This document shows positions 52,114 to 59,558 of a DNA stretch of 64,000 nt, piece by piece. Below the pieces are notes generated by a model that had not been told where the DNA came from, searched no databases, and saw only the letters and a program-made list of their open reading frames with translations. A program made the translations under genes and the position numbers. The stretch is from Mucilaginibacter jinjuensis (GTDB lineage: Bacteria; Bacteroidota; Bacteroidia; Sphingobacteriales; Sphingobacteriaceae). The stretch spans positions 5,394,001-5,458,000 of the forward strand of contig NZ_CP117167.1 of NCBI RefSeq assembly GCF_028596025.1. Direction: 5' to 3'. How positions within the stretch are numbered: position 1 is the first letter of the stretch; each line of letters begins with the position of its first letter.

Positions 52114-52206
52114 ATGAACACTTCAATCGTAATCGCAGGTATCGTAGCACAGGCAGCTCCATTGTTCTTTATTGTTAAAATCATCGCTGCTAAATTGAAT
52201 AACTAA
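52114..52206 (+). CDS. Tiny hydrophobic peptide, copy 3 (30 residues, diverged)
   Basis: 30 residues, same length and frame as copies 1 and 2, with four conservative replacements (L19F, V20I, T23I, F28L): MNTSIVIAGIVAQAAP then LFFIVKIIAAKLNN. Both lysines and the Gln/Pro positions are kept. It is followed by the same hairpin repeat as copy 2 (52218-52239), so the duplicated unit is gene plus hairpin. Confidence 0.78.
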   Translation: MNTSIVIAGIVAQAAPLFFIVKIIAAKLNN

Positions 52207-52217
52207 TTTAGAAAAGT

Positions 52218-52246
52218 TTGTTGGTGACAACACCAACAACGGCGAG
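52218..52246 (+). repeat. TTGTTGGTGACAACACCAACAA hairpin repeat
   Basis: Second copy of the gene-plus-hairpin unit, 12 bp after the stop of peptide copy 3. Confidence 0.8.
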
Positions 52247-52263
52247 CAGTTTGATTTGAGCGT

Positions 52264-52363
52264 TGTCATCCTGAGCTCCGTCGAAGGATAGGGGCAGGCC
52301 GCTACGCCATGATATAATGCAGAAATCCCACCACACCATACTTCGAGTAACCTCAGTATGACA
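52264..52363. repeat. GTCATCCTGAGCTCC inverted repeat
   Basis: Left arm gtcatcctgagctccgtcga, right arm ending cttcgagtaacctcagtatg-acac; imperfect pairing over about 30 bp. Same broad family as 32417 and 57571. Confidence 0.75.
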
Positions 52364-52394
52364 CCCATTCTACAGTAAGCGGCAAAATGCCATA

Positions 52395-52426
52395 AAAAAG
52401 CCCGTCAGCTTTAACTAACAGGCTCC
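52395..52426 (-). terminator. Terminator of trhO
   Basis: On the minus strand agcctgtta / tgacgggct pair (one G-T), followed by six T residues, 20-50 bp past the stop. Confidence 0.75.
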
Positions 52427-52446
52427 ATTATATTTTCTCTTTATAC

Positions 52447-53403
52447 TTATTCAGCTAACTGAACTTTTGCTTTTTTAGGGGCAACAGGTTGCGGCACTTT
52501 TACATAGTAGCCCGTACCATCATAAACGCGTTTGCGTGGATGCTCTTTGCAGGTATTACTGCAGCAACCTTCCATTGAGGTGCCGCATTCGTCGCACTGG
52601 GTAAAGTGTTCGTTGCACTCCGGGTTGGCGCAGTTAATCATTTTCTCGGTGTGTTTACCGCAATTCCAGCAAACTGAAATGGTAACTGGGTTAACAGAGT
52701 TTACATCAACAGCTAAACGGTTATCAAACACATAACATTTACCTTCAAAGTCCTCACCTCCTGCTTCTTTACCATATTTAATAATACCACCGTGCAGCTG
52801 GTAAACATCTGTAAAACCTTCATGCAGTAACAGGGCCGATGCCTTTTCGCATTTAATACCGCCGGTGCAATAGGTTAATACCTTTTTATCCTTGTATTTG
52901 GCCAGCTCATTGATCTGCGCCGGGAAATCGCGAAAGTTATCAATATCAAGCGTGATCGCATTTTTAAAACGACCTAATGAATGCTCGTAGTTAGAGCGTA
53001 CATCGAGGATAATTACATCCTCATCATCCTTCATCGCCAAAAAGTCTTTAGGCTCGAGGTGTTTACCGGTTTGAATCTGTGGGTTGATGATATTCGGGTC
53101 GCGCAGGCCGGAGTGTACAATTTCGCTTTTGTAGCGCACATGCATTTTTACAAACGAAGGCTGATCTACATCATCAATTTTAAACTCTGTTTTTGCAAAA
53201 CGCTCTTCGGCATGTATGGCAGCCATGTAAGCTTCACAAGCTGCTGCGGTGCCCGATACTGTGCCGTTAAGGCCTTCGTCGGCAACAATAATACGGCCGG
53301 TTAAACCCAGGCTTTTACAAAATTTAAGATGATCGGCGGCAAATTGCTCCGCCTCGGCTATTGTTGAATAACAATAGTACAGTAGTGTTTGATATTGTGT
53401 CAT
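52447..53403 (-). CDS. trhO: tRNA uridine(34) hydroxylase (rhodanese-like)
   Basis: 318 residues. An N-terminal UPF0176 acylphosphatase-like domain (residues about 5-95, RIIVADEGLNGTVSG) precedes a rhodanese domain with the catalytic cysteine in VLTYCTGGIKCEKAS. The C-terminus carries a zinc-type cluster of Cys pairs (CWNCGKHTEKMINC, ECNEHFTQCDECG). TrhO makes 5-hydroxyuridine at the tRNA wobble position. Monocistronic with its own terminator. An ATG three codons earlier (53412) is possible. Confidence 0.93.
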   Translation of the reverse strand: MTQYQTLLYYCYSTIAEAEQFAADHLKFCKSLGLTGRIIVADEGLNGTVSGTAAACEAYMAAIHAEERFAKTEFKIDDVDQPSFVKMHVRYKSEIVHSGLRDPNIINPQIQTGKHLEPKDFLAMKDDEDVIILDVRSNYEHSLGRFKNAITLDIDNFRDFPAQINELAKYKDKKVLTYCTGGIKCEKASALLLHEGFTDVYQLHGGIIKYGKEAGGEDFEGKCYVFDNRLAVDVNSVNPVTISVCWNCGKHTEKMINCANPECNEHFTQCDECGTSMEGCCSNTCKEHPRKRVYDGTGYYVKVPQPVAPKKAKVQLAE

Positions 53404-53457
53404 TACGTACATTGATGCTGCTGCAAACAGCGTTAAATGAGGCGCAAATTTAGCAAA

Positions 53458-53516
53458 AAGTCCGGAAGTCAGAAAGACCGAAAGTCGGGAAGTTTTAAGT
53501 AGCAGTGGCGAGTGGC
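53458..53516. repeat. Degenerate 8-nt tandem array and GCAGTG array in the kbl leader
   Basis: agtccgga, agtcagaa, agaccgaa, agtcggga from 53459, then gcagtg-type words (53503-53526). Confidence 0.65.
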
Positions 53517-53592
53517 AGTGGCAGTCTTTAGTTATTGAATTTTTGTGGGCACTAATAAATCATATTAACCCGTTAAATAATTTGGTAATGCT

Positions 53593-53600
53593 TAATTTTG
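53593..53600 (+). promoter_or_regulatory. TAnnTTTG -7 box for kbl
   Basis: taattttg, 20 bp before the kbl start at 53621. The -33 element is not clear. Confidence 0.5.
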
Positions 53601-53620
53601 CCACCTTAATTTACAACGCT

Positions 53621-54811
53621 ATGTATGATACGCTGAAACCTGTGCTGCAACAGGAACTTGCCCAAATAGAAGAAGCCGGATTATATAAAAGAGAACGCAT
53701 TATTACTTCGCCGCAGGGTGCCGATATTACGGTACAAGGCGGGCAAGAAGTAATAAACTTCTGTGCTAACAATTACCTGGGCCTTTCGGGTCACCCAAAA
53801 GTGATCGAGGCGGCTAAAAAGGTGATGGATACACACGGTTATGGCTTATCGTCTGTTCGGTTTATTTGCGGCACGCAGGATATCCATAAAGAACTGGAAG
53901 CTAAAATTGCTGATTTTTTAGGGACAGAAGATACCATACTTTACGCGGCTGCTTTTGATGCCAATGGAGGTGTATTCGAACCTTTGTTCAACGAGCAAGA
54001 CGCGATTATCTCAGACGAACTGAACCACGCTTCTATTATAGATGGTGTACGTTTATGCAAAGCTCAGCGCCAGCGTTACAAACATGATGACATGGTCGAT
54101 CTGGAAGAAAAGCTAATTTCAACGCAGAACCTTCGCCACCGGATCATCGTTACAGATGGCGCTTTCTCTATGGATGGCACCATTGCTCAACTGGATAAAA
54201 TTTGCGACCTGGCCGATAAATACAAAGCTTTGGTGATGATTGACGAAAGCCATTGCTCGGGCTTTATGGGCAAAACAGGCCGTGGTACGCATGAGCACCA
54301 TAATGTAATGGGCCGTATTGATATTATTACCGGCACATTGGGTAAAGCATTGGGTGGTGCATCAGGTGGTTTTACATCTGGCCGTAAGGAGATCATCGAT
54401 ATGCTGCGTCAGCGCTCTCGTCCGTATTTGTTTTCTAATACGTTGGCCCCGGCAATTACAGGCGCATCAATCGGCGTATTAAATATGCTGAGCGAAACCA
54501 CCGACCTGCGCGACAAGCTGGAAAGCAATACCAAATACTTCCGCGAAAAAATGACCGAAGCCGGTTTCGATATTAAACCGGGTATACACCCTATTGTACC
54601 GGTTATGTTATACGATGCCAAACTGGCCCAGGAGTTTGCCGCCAAAATGCTGGAAGAAGGCATTTATGTAATCGGTTTTTACTACCCGGTTGTTCCGCAA
54701 GGTAAGGCACGCATCCGCGTACAGATTTCTGCTGCGCACGATGTGGAGCATTTGGATAAAGCTATTGCGGCATTTACCAAGGTGGGCAAGGCATTGGAGG
54801 TGATTAAGTAA
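53621..54811 (+). CDS. kbl: Glycine C-acetyltransferase (2-amino-3-ketobutyrate CoA ligase)
   Basis: 396 residues from the ATG at 53621, the standard length; the 26-residue upstream frame includes the promoter and is not coding. This is an alpha-oxoamine synthase: INFCANNYLGLSGHPKVIEA, YGLSSVRFICGTQDIHKELE, DESHCSGFMGKTGRGTHEH with PLP aspartate/histidine, and TLGKALGGASGGF with the Schiff-base lysine. It cleaves 2-amino-3-ketobutyrate with CoA to glycine and acetyl-CoA, completing the pathway begun by the threonine dehydrogenase at 35.0 kb. Confidence 0.96.
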   Translation: MYDTLKPVLQQELAQIEEAGLYKRERIITSPQGADITVQGGQEVINFCANNYLGLSGHPKVIEAAKKVMDTHGYGLSSVRFICGTQDIHKELEAKIADFLGTEDTILYAAAFDANGGVFEPLFNEQDAIISDELNHASIIDGVRLCKAQRQRYKHDDMVDLEEKLISTQNLRHRIIVTDGAFSMDGTIAQLDKICDLADKYKALVMIDESHCSGFMGKTGRGTHEHHNVMGRIDIITGTLGKALGGASGGFTSGRKEIIDMLRQRSRPYLFSNTLAPAITGASIGVLNMLSETTDLRDKLESNTKYFREKMTEAGFDIKPGIHPIVPVMLYDAKLAQEFAAKMLEEGIYVIGFYYPVVPQGKARIRVQISAAHDVEHLDKAIAAFTKVGKALEVIK

Positions 54812-54853
54812 TACATGTAAATTACTTATCTTTGTATAAGGGAGGCAAGTATT

Positions 54854-55024
54854 ATGGCAAAGCTGGTATTGTACCTCGAACAGGATGTTATCGATATTAT
54901 AAATAAAATTGCTGTGAAAAAACAGCAAACTATGTCTCAGGTTGTAGAAAATTTCTTTAAAGAGATGATTGCAAAGGGGGAGGAACCTTTTAACATCGAC
55001 CCAAATTCTAATCCTGGTCATTAA
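54854..55024 (+). CDS. Small ribbon-helix-helix-like protein (orphan antitoxin-like)
   Basis: 56 residues: a short strand (AKLVLYLEQ), then two helices (DVIDIINKIAVKKQQ and MSQVVENFFKEMIAKG), the pattern of ribbon-helix-helix antitoxins such as DUF6364. A real Shine-Dalgarno-like ggaggcaa lies 8-12 bp before the ATG, unusual in this window. No toxin gene follows; the next gene is pheS. A longer frame on the opposite strand is a shadow. It may be an orphan antitoxin or a small regulator. Confidence 0.7.
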   Translation: MAKLVLYLEQDVIDIINKIAVKKQQTMSQVVENFFKEMIAKGEEPFNIDPNSNPGH

Positions 55025-55145
55025 GTTTCTCAAATAGCTTCAAATATCAAAGCAGAATATATTATCACCCGAAATATTAAGACTATAAACATTCGGCCAT
55101 ACCTGTTTTAACGGCCGAACAATTTTTAAATACATTATAACTGAT

Positions 55146-56183
55146 ATGCAAGATCAGATCAATCAATATACCGCCGAGATTGAGGCTTTCAACCCTGCTA
55201 ATGCAGATGAACTGGAAGCTTTCCGGATTAAATACTTAGGTACCAAGGGGCTTATTAAAGACCTTTTTGAGCAGTTTAAAAGCGTTGGCCCGGAAGAAAA
55301 ACGGGTGTTTGGTAAAGTGCTTAACCAGTTTAAGCAAATGGCCGAAGCTAAATATGCCGAACTGAAAGAAGGCTTAGACGGACAACTGACAACCGACAAC
55401 CGACAACAACAAGATTTAACGCTGCCGGGTAATGGTTTTGAGGTTGGCTCACGCCACCCACTGTCATTAGTACAAAGCGAGATTGTAGATATCTTCAAAC
55501 GCTTAGGTTTTATTGTTGCCGAAGGACCGGAGATTGAGGACGATTGGCATAACTTCTCTGCCCTCAACTTCCCTGATGAGCACCCTGCACGTGATATGCA
55601 GGATACTTTCTTTATCAAGAAAAACAGTGGTAAAGATGATATCGCTTTGCGTACCCACACCTCATCGGTGCAGGTACGTATGATGGAGAACGGCAAACCA
55701 CCGTTCCGCGCTATTATGCCTGGTCGTGTTTACCGTAACGAGGCAATTTCTGCCCGTGCACACTGCTTTTTCCACCAGATAGAGGGTTTATACATCGACG
55801 AGAACGTATCATTTGCAGATTTAAAGCAAACGCTTTACCATTTCGTACAGGAATTATATGGCGAAGGTACAAAGGTACGTTTCCGCCCTTCATACTTCCC
55901 GTTCACCGAGCCATCTGCCGAGATGGATATTTCATGTACCATCTGTAAAGGTTCGGGCTGTAATATGTGTAAATACTCTGGATGGGTTGAAATTTTGGGT
56001 TGCGGCATGGTTGATCCTAACGTTTTAGAAAATTGTGGCATCGATAGTAAGAAATATACCGGCTTTGCGTTCGGTATGGGTGTAGAGCGTATCACTAACT
56101 TAAAATATGTGATCCGCGATCTGCGCTTATTCTCTGAGAACGATGTTCGTTTCTTAAAACAATTTAAAACAGAAATGATATGA
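55146..56183 (+). CDS. pheS: Phenylalanyl-tRNA synthetase alpha subunit
   Basis: 345 residues. An N-terminal coiled-coil tRNA-binding region (residues about 1-78) is followed by the class II catalytic core: HPLSLVQSEIVDIFKRLGF, LRTHTSSVQVRMM (motif 2 area), PGRVYRNEAISARAHCFFHQ, and FAFGMGVERITNLKY (motif 3). It charges tRNA-Phe with the beta subunit, which is not in the window. A 7-nt array (55381-55408, residues about 80-90) sits in the linker between coiled coil and core. The stop overlaps the next gene by four bases. Confidence 0.97.
   Translation: MQDQINQYTAEIEAFNPANADELEAFRIKYLGTKGLIKDLFEQFKSVGPEEKRVFGKVLNQFKQMAEAKYAELKEGLDGQLTTDNRQQQDLTLPGNGFEVGSRHPLSLVQSEIVDIFKRLGFIVAEGPEIEDDWHNFSALNFPDEHPARDMQDTFFIKKNSGKDDIALRTHTSSVQVRMMENGKPPFRAIMPGRVYRNEAISARAHCFFHQIEGLYIDENVSFADLKQTLYHFVQELYGEGTKVRFRPSYFPFTEPSAEMDISCTICKGSGCNMCKYSGWVEILGCGMVDPNVLENCGIDSKKYTGFAFGMGVERITNLKYVIRDLRLFSENDVRFLKQFKTEMI
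55381..55408 (+). repeat. Heptanucleotide repeat inside pheS
   Basis: Four heptamers gacaact, gacaacc, gacaacc, gacaaca in the linker coding region; related to the array inside waaA. Confidence 0.8.
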
Positions 56184-56599
56184 GGTACCGTTTAGGTTTG
56201 TTGCTGATTAGTTTAATGACGTTGGTTTCGTGCGGTAAGGATAACTCTTCGGGCATTCCTAATATTTCGGTTAACTTCCAGGCTCCCCTGTCAGATCCGC
56301 GTTACAGCAAGCTGAATATTATTGGCGGTGCCGTTACCGTAAGTGGTTATGGTGTAGCAGGTTTAGTGCTTTACCATAACCCCAATGGTGCCTTCGAAGC
56401 TTTTGATCGCTGCAGCAGCTATAATCCCGGTGCCAAGTGCGCTGTTAATATCGATGATACGGGGTTTCAGGTGGTTGACCCTTGCAGCGGTTCTAAATTT
56501 TCTTTAGCCGATGGCACCCCTGTAAAGGGTCCGGCAAGCGTGTCGTTAAAATCGTACTACATTCAAGTATCTAATAATACTATATTTGTGTCTAATTGA
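56180..56599 (+). CDS. Rieske-fold-like lipoprotein lacking the cluster histidines
   Basis: 139 residues. A lipobox (LVSCGKDNS, Cys18) marks it as a lipoprotein. The body has the outline of a Rieske domain: FDRCSSYN (Cys78), AKCAVN (Cys87), and DPCSGSKFSLADGTPVKGPA (Cys102), then VSLKSYYIQV. The canonical CxH and CxxH ligand pairs read CSS and CSGS, so both cluster histidines are replaced by serine; a normal [2Fe-2S] cluster is unlikely. Starts within the pheS stop codon (four-base overlap), so it is translationally coupled. Confidence 0.8.
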   Translation: MRYRLGLLLISLMTLVSCGKDNSSGIPNISVNFQAPLSDPRYSKLNIIGGAVTVSGYGVAGLVLYHNPNGAFEAFDRCSSYNPGAKCAVNIDDTGFQVVDPCSGSKFSLADGTPVKGPASVSLKSYYIQVSNNTIFVSN

Positions 56600-56602
56600 T
56601 AC

Positions 56603-57184
56603 ATGGAAGCCGATAAAATAAAAGAAAGCATTAAGCGGGCCGCGCAGGAGTTGTTCCGCAAATTCGGTTATCACAAAACCAGCGTTAACGAGATTGCCAA
56701 GCGCGCTAAAATAGCCAAAGCCACTATTTATAAGTACTTCGACAGCAAGGAAGAAATTCTTCACGCCTTGCTAATGGACTATATTAAAGTGAGTGTGGAT
56801 GAACTGATTAACAGCGACAGCCACCAGATGGATGAGGAAGCGCACCTCACCAATCTTATCCTTAAAACCAGCCGCTTATCGTACACCATCTGTAACGAAT
56901 TTATCGGGTGGGATTTTATCCGCGAATCAACCAACTCACAGGAGTTCCTCAAAAACCTCTCTAACGAACTCGAAGAATTACTGCTTAGCTCATTCACCAA
57001 ACTAAGCGGTATGCGCAAAATGGAAAGCTACCACCAGCGCTTACGCTTTTTGATCAAGTGCAGCAAGAGCATCGTTTTCAGCTTCGCATTTACCTCGGTT
57101 AGCGATGCCGACGTACGTAAAAACTTCGTATCCTTCCAAAAAGAGATCCTTCCTTATTTGGTAAAAGCAGCCATAACAGTTTAA
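56603..57184 (+). CDS. TetR/AcrR family transcriptional regulator
   Basis: 193 residues. The N-terminal helix-turn-helix is AAQELFRKFGYHKTSVNEIA and AKIAKATIYKYFDSKEEILH; the C-terminal ligand domain is variable. It starts 3 bp after the lipoprotein gene stop, so it may be cotranscribed with pheS and the lipoprotein. No efflux or enzyme target gene is adjacent. Confidence 0.93.
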   Translation: MEADKIKESIKRAAQELFRKFGYHKTSVNEIAKRAKIAKATIYKYFDSKEEILHALLMDYIKVSVDELINSDSHQMDEEAHLTNLILKTSRLSYTICNEFIGWDFIRESTNSQEFLKNLSNELEELLLSSFTKLSGMRKMESYHQRLRFLIKCSKSIVFSFAFTSVSDADVRKNFVSFQKEILPYLVKAAITV

Positions 57185-57282
57185 TTTTTATTATTCCCTT
57201 GCATTAATCAATCAGATTAATTTACTTTGTAAAACAAAGTACTTTTATTCAATTCCTAAAATCTAACAATAACGTCACGAAA

Positions 57283-57543
57283 ATGAATTTCCAATCAAAA
57301 AAGACTTCGCTGGTGCTTCTGGGCGCAACGGCTATCCTTTGTTCCAGAACATTGTTCTTCTTTTTTAATGATCCTGAAGGTCCAAATCTTGTTGTGGTTA
57401 TAGGGTTGGCAATAGCTATATATCTTTTGTCCTTAGCTGCTTATACATTTTTACTTTCTAAATTTCAGGGAATTAAAAGGCTTGCAGTTGCAGTTTGTGT
57501 GCAAATATTAGCTGTTATTGTCATGTACTTTTGTATGAAGTAA
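57283..57543 (+). CDS. Hypothetical small membrane protein
   Basis: 86 residues with three hydrophobic segments (about residues 9-28, 36-58 and 65-84) and few charged residues, apart from FQGIKR between helices 2 and 3. I do not recognise it. It is AT-rich and flanked by a repeat downstream. The AUG is preceded by acaataacgtcacgaaa without a strong ribosome binding site. Confidence 0.6.
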   Translation: MNFQSKKTSLVLLGATAILCSRTLFFFFNDPEGPNLVVVIGLAIAIYLLSLAAYTFLLSKFQGIKRLAVAVCVQILAVIVMYFCMK

Positions 57544-57570
57544 TTTCTGTTTATTCATTAATACATGCCG

Positions 57571-57680
57571 GGTGTCATGCTGAGACACTCGAAGCATGCG
57601 GGCAAGCCTTCGCCCTGTCTATCGTTAATTAATAATTCAGATGCCCCACGCACATGCTTCGAGTGCCTCAGCATGACACC
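57571..57680. repeat. GTGTCATGCTGAGAC inverted repeat
   Basis: Left arm gtgtcatgctgagacactcg(aagcatgcg) and right arm ending catgcttcgagtgcctcagc-atgacacc pair over about 30 bp with few mismatches. Spacer about 48 bp. Confidence 0.85.
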
Positions 57681-57794
57681 TTAGTTGTAACTCGTCCTTA
57701 TTCCTTCATCCCAAAATCCTTCTATCAAAAATTCAAAATACCGTTTTGGTTTTCGGTATAAAATTACTATGTTAGCATAATAAATTTTTACATC

Positions 57795-57905
57795 ATGAGC
57801 CGAGAATTAAACGATTTTTCAGCACAGATTGATGAACAGTTCGATTTGGCGTACGCTGACACTAATAGCTTCTGGTTTCTTTTGGTATCACTCTTCTCCC
57901 GCTAA
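57795..57905 (+). CDS. Possible 36-residue peptide
   Basis: ATG to TAA, 36 residues: MSRELNDFSAQIDEQFDLAY then ADTNSFWFLLVSLFSR. An acidic N-terminal half and a hydrophobic aromatic C-terminal half. The leader aatttttacatcatg resembles that of the tiny peptide genes. No second copy in the window tests it, so support is weak. Confidence 0.35.
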   Translation: MSRELNDFSAQIDEQFDLAYADTNSFWFLLVSLFSR

Positions 57906-57955
57906 TTACCACGCAGGCAGATTGGTTTTACATTTAAGGTTTTAAATAATTGGGT

Positions 57956-57963
57956 TAACTTTG
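57956..57963 (+). promoter_or_regulatory. TAnnTTTG -7 box for rlmD
   Basis: taactttg, 7 bp before the start codon at 57971; the -33 region has ttgg at 57922, farther than the usual spacing. Confidence 0.45.
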
Positions 57964-57970
57964 CAACCTG

Positions 57971-59377
57971 ATGAGAAAGACTGCGAATTATACACTGATT
58001 GAAGGCGTTACTGTAATTGATATTGCCGAAGAAGGTAAGGGCGTTGGTAAGGCCGATGATCTGGTGCTTTTTATTGAGAAAGCTGTGCCCGGCGATGTTG
58101 CCGATGTAGAGGTTTACCGCAAAAAGAAAAACTTTGGCGAAGCCCGCATTAAAACCCTTGTAAAACAATCTGAGCACCGCACCACGCCATTTTGCGAACA
58201 CTTTGGCACCTGCGGCGGTTGCAAATGGCAACACATGACCTACCCTGCCCAGCTACAGTTTAAACAAAAAACCGTTGCTGATGCCTTAGGCCGTTTAGCC
58301 AAACTCGACGTAAGCGATATTATGCCGATTGTAGGCTCTCCTGAAGACAGGTATTATCGCAATAAACTGGAATATACTTTCTCTGATAAACGCTGGCTTA
58401 ACGACGGTGAGAACCGCGAAAACGAAACACTGGATCTGAACGCCCTTGGCTTCCATATTCCCGGTCGCTTTGATAAAATATTAGATATTAATCATTGCTA
58501 TTTACAGGCCGATCCATCGAACGAATTGCGTTTAAGTCTGCGCGATTTTGCCAAGCAAAACAACATCAGCTTTTATAATTTAAAGAACCACGAAGGTGCG
58601 CTGCGTAACCTCGTGATTCGCACCTCATCAACAGGTGAACTGATGGTGATTGTCATTTTTGCTTACCCAACTGAAGAACAGGTTAAAATGGTGATGGATT
58701 TTGTAGAGGCAAGTTTCCCCGAAATTACTTCGCTGTTATACATCATCAACCAAAAGAAAAACGATACCTTCTTTGATCAGGATGTGATCAGCTGGAAAGG
58801 TCCGCAATATATTCATGAAGGTATGGATGAAATTAAGTTCCGCATCGGGCCTAAATCATTCTATCAAACAAACGCAATTCAAGCTAAAAAACTATACGAA
58901 ATAGCCCGCGATTTTGCAGGCTTTACCGGCAGCGAACTGGTTTATGATCTATATACCGGTGCAGGCACCATTGCCAACTTTGTGGCCAAGCATGTAAACA
59001 AAGTAGTTGGGGTTGAGTACGTGCCTTCGGCTATTGAAGATGCCAAGATCAATTCGCAAATTAACAACATTACCAATACCGATTTTTACGCTGGTGATAT
59101 GAAAGATGTACTGGATGCCGAATTTGTGCTAACACACGGTAAGCCGGATGTTATTATCACCGACCCGCCACGTGCCGGCATGCACCCGGATGTGGTAGCC
59201 CGCCTAATGGAAATTGAAGCAGAAAAAATTGTGTACGTAAGCTGCAACCCCGCCACACAGGCACGCGATATGCTGGTACTGAAAGAAAAATACGACAGCG
59301 TTAAAATTCAACCGGTGGATATGTTTCCGCATACCCAGCACGTGGAGAATGTGATGTTGTTGCAATTGAGAAAGTAA
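57971..59377 (+). CDS. rlmD: 23S rRNA (uracil-C5)-methyltransferase, RlmD/RumA family
   Basis: 468 residues. An N-terminal TRAM domain (residues about 8-65) is followed by an Fe-S cluster motif CEHFGTCGGCKWQHM, a central domain, and the SAM-dependent core: YDLYTGAGTIANFVAKHV, TDPPRAGMHPDVV and VYVSCNPATQARDM, the last with the catalytic cysteine. It methylates uridine in 23S rRNA; whether at 1939 or 747 is not visible. Confidence 0.95.
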   Translation: MRKTANYTLIEGVTVIDIAEEGKGVGKADDLVLFIEKAVPGDVADVEVYRKKKNFGEARIKTLVKQSEHRTTPFCEHFGTCGGCKWQHMTYPAQLQFKQKTVADALGRLAKLDVSDIMPIVGSPEDRYYRNKLEYTFSDKRWLNDGENRENETLDLNALGFHIPGRFDKILDINHCYLQADPSNELRLSLRDFAKQNNISFYNLKNHEGALRNLVIRTSSTGELMVIVIFAYPTEEQVKMVMDFVEASFPEITSLLYIINQKKNDTFFDQDVISWKGPQYIHEGMDEIKFRIGPKSFYQTNAIQAKKLYEIARDFAGFTGSELVYDLYTGAGTIANFVAKHVNKVVGVEYVPSAIEDAKINSQINNITNTDFYAGDMKDVLDAEFVLTHGKPDVIITDPPRAGMHPDVVARLMEIEAEKIVYVSCNPATQARDMLVLKEKYDSVKIQPVDMFPHTQHVENVMLLQLRK

Positions 59378-59424
59378 GAAGAAAGACAAAGGATTAAGGA
59401 AAAAAGACAACAGACTCTCACCAC

Positions 59425-59535
59425 CCGTCATGCCGTCCCGACTATTGTTGGGATCGGCACCCCACAAGACAGGTATACGGCATACCAAGCAGGTTGCTTA
59501 GCATGTGGGATCCCGAAACAAGTTCGGGATGACGG
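59425..59535. repeat. GTCAT...ATGAC inverted repeat overlapping a false start
   Basis: Left arm cccgtcatgccgtcccgact (then gttgggatcggcaccccaca) and right arm agcatgtgggatcccgaaac (then aagttcgggatgacgg). Related to 25431-25528. Two in-frame start codons for the next gene (59505 and 59529) lie inside it. Confidence 0.8.
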
Positions 59536-59558
59536 TGAAAAATAAAAACATTGATCAA

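Noticed and set aside
52123..52368. 81-residue minus-strand ORF
   Set aside because: Runs antisense through tiny peptide copy 3 and a repeat.
54608..55033. 141-residue minus-strand ORF
   Set aside because: It covers the 3' end of kbl and the RHH gene in antisense, with no coherent composition.
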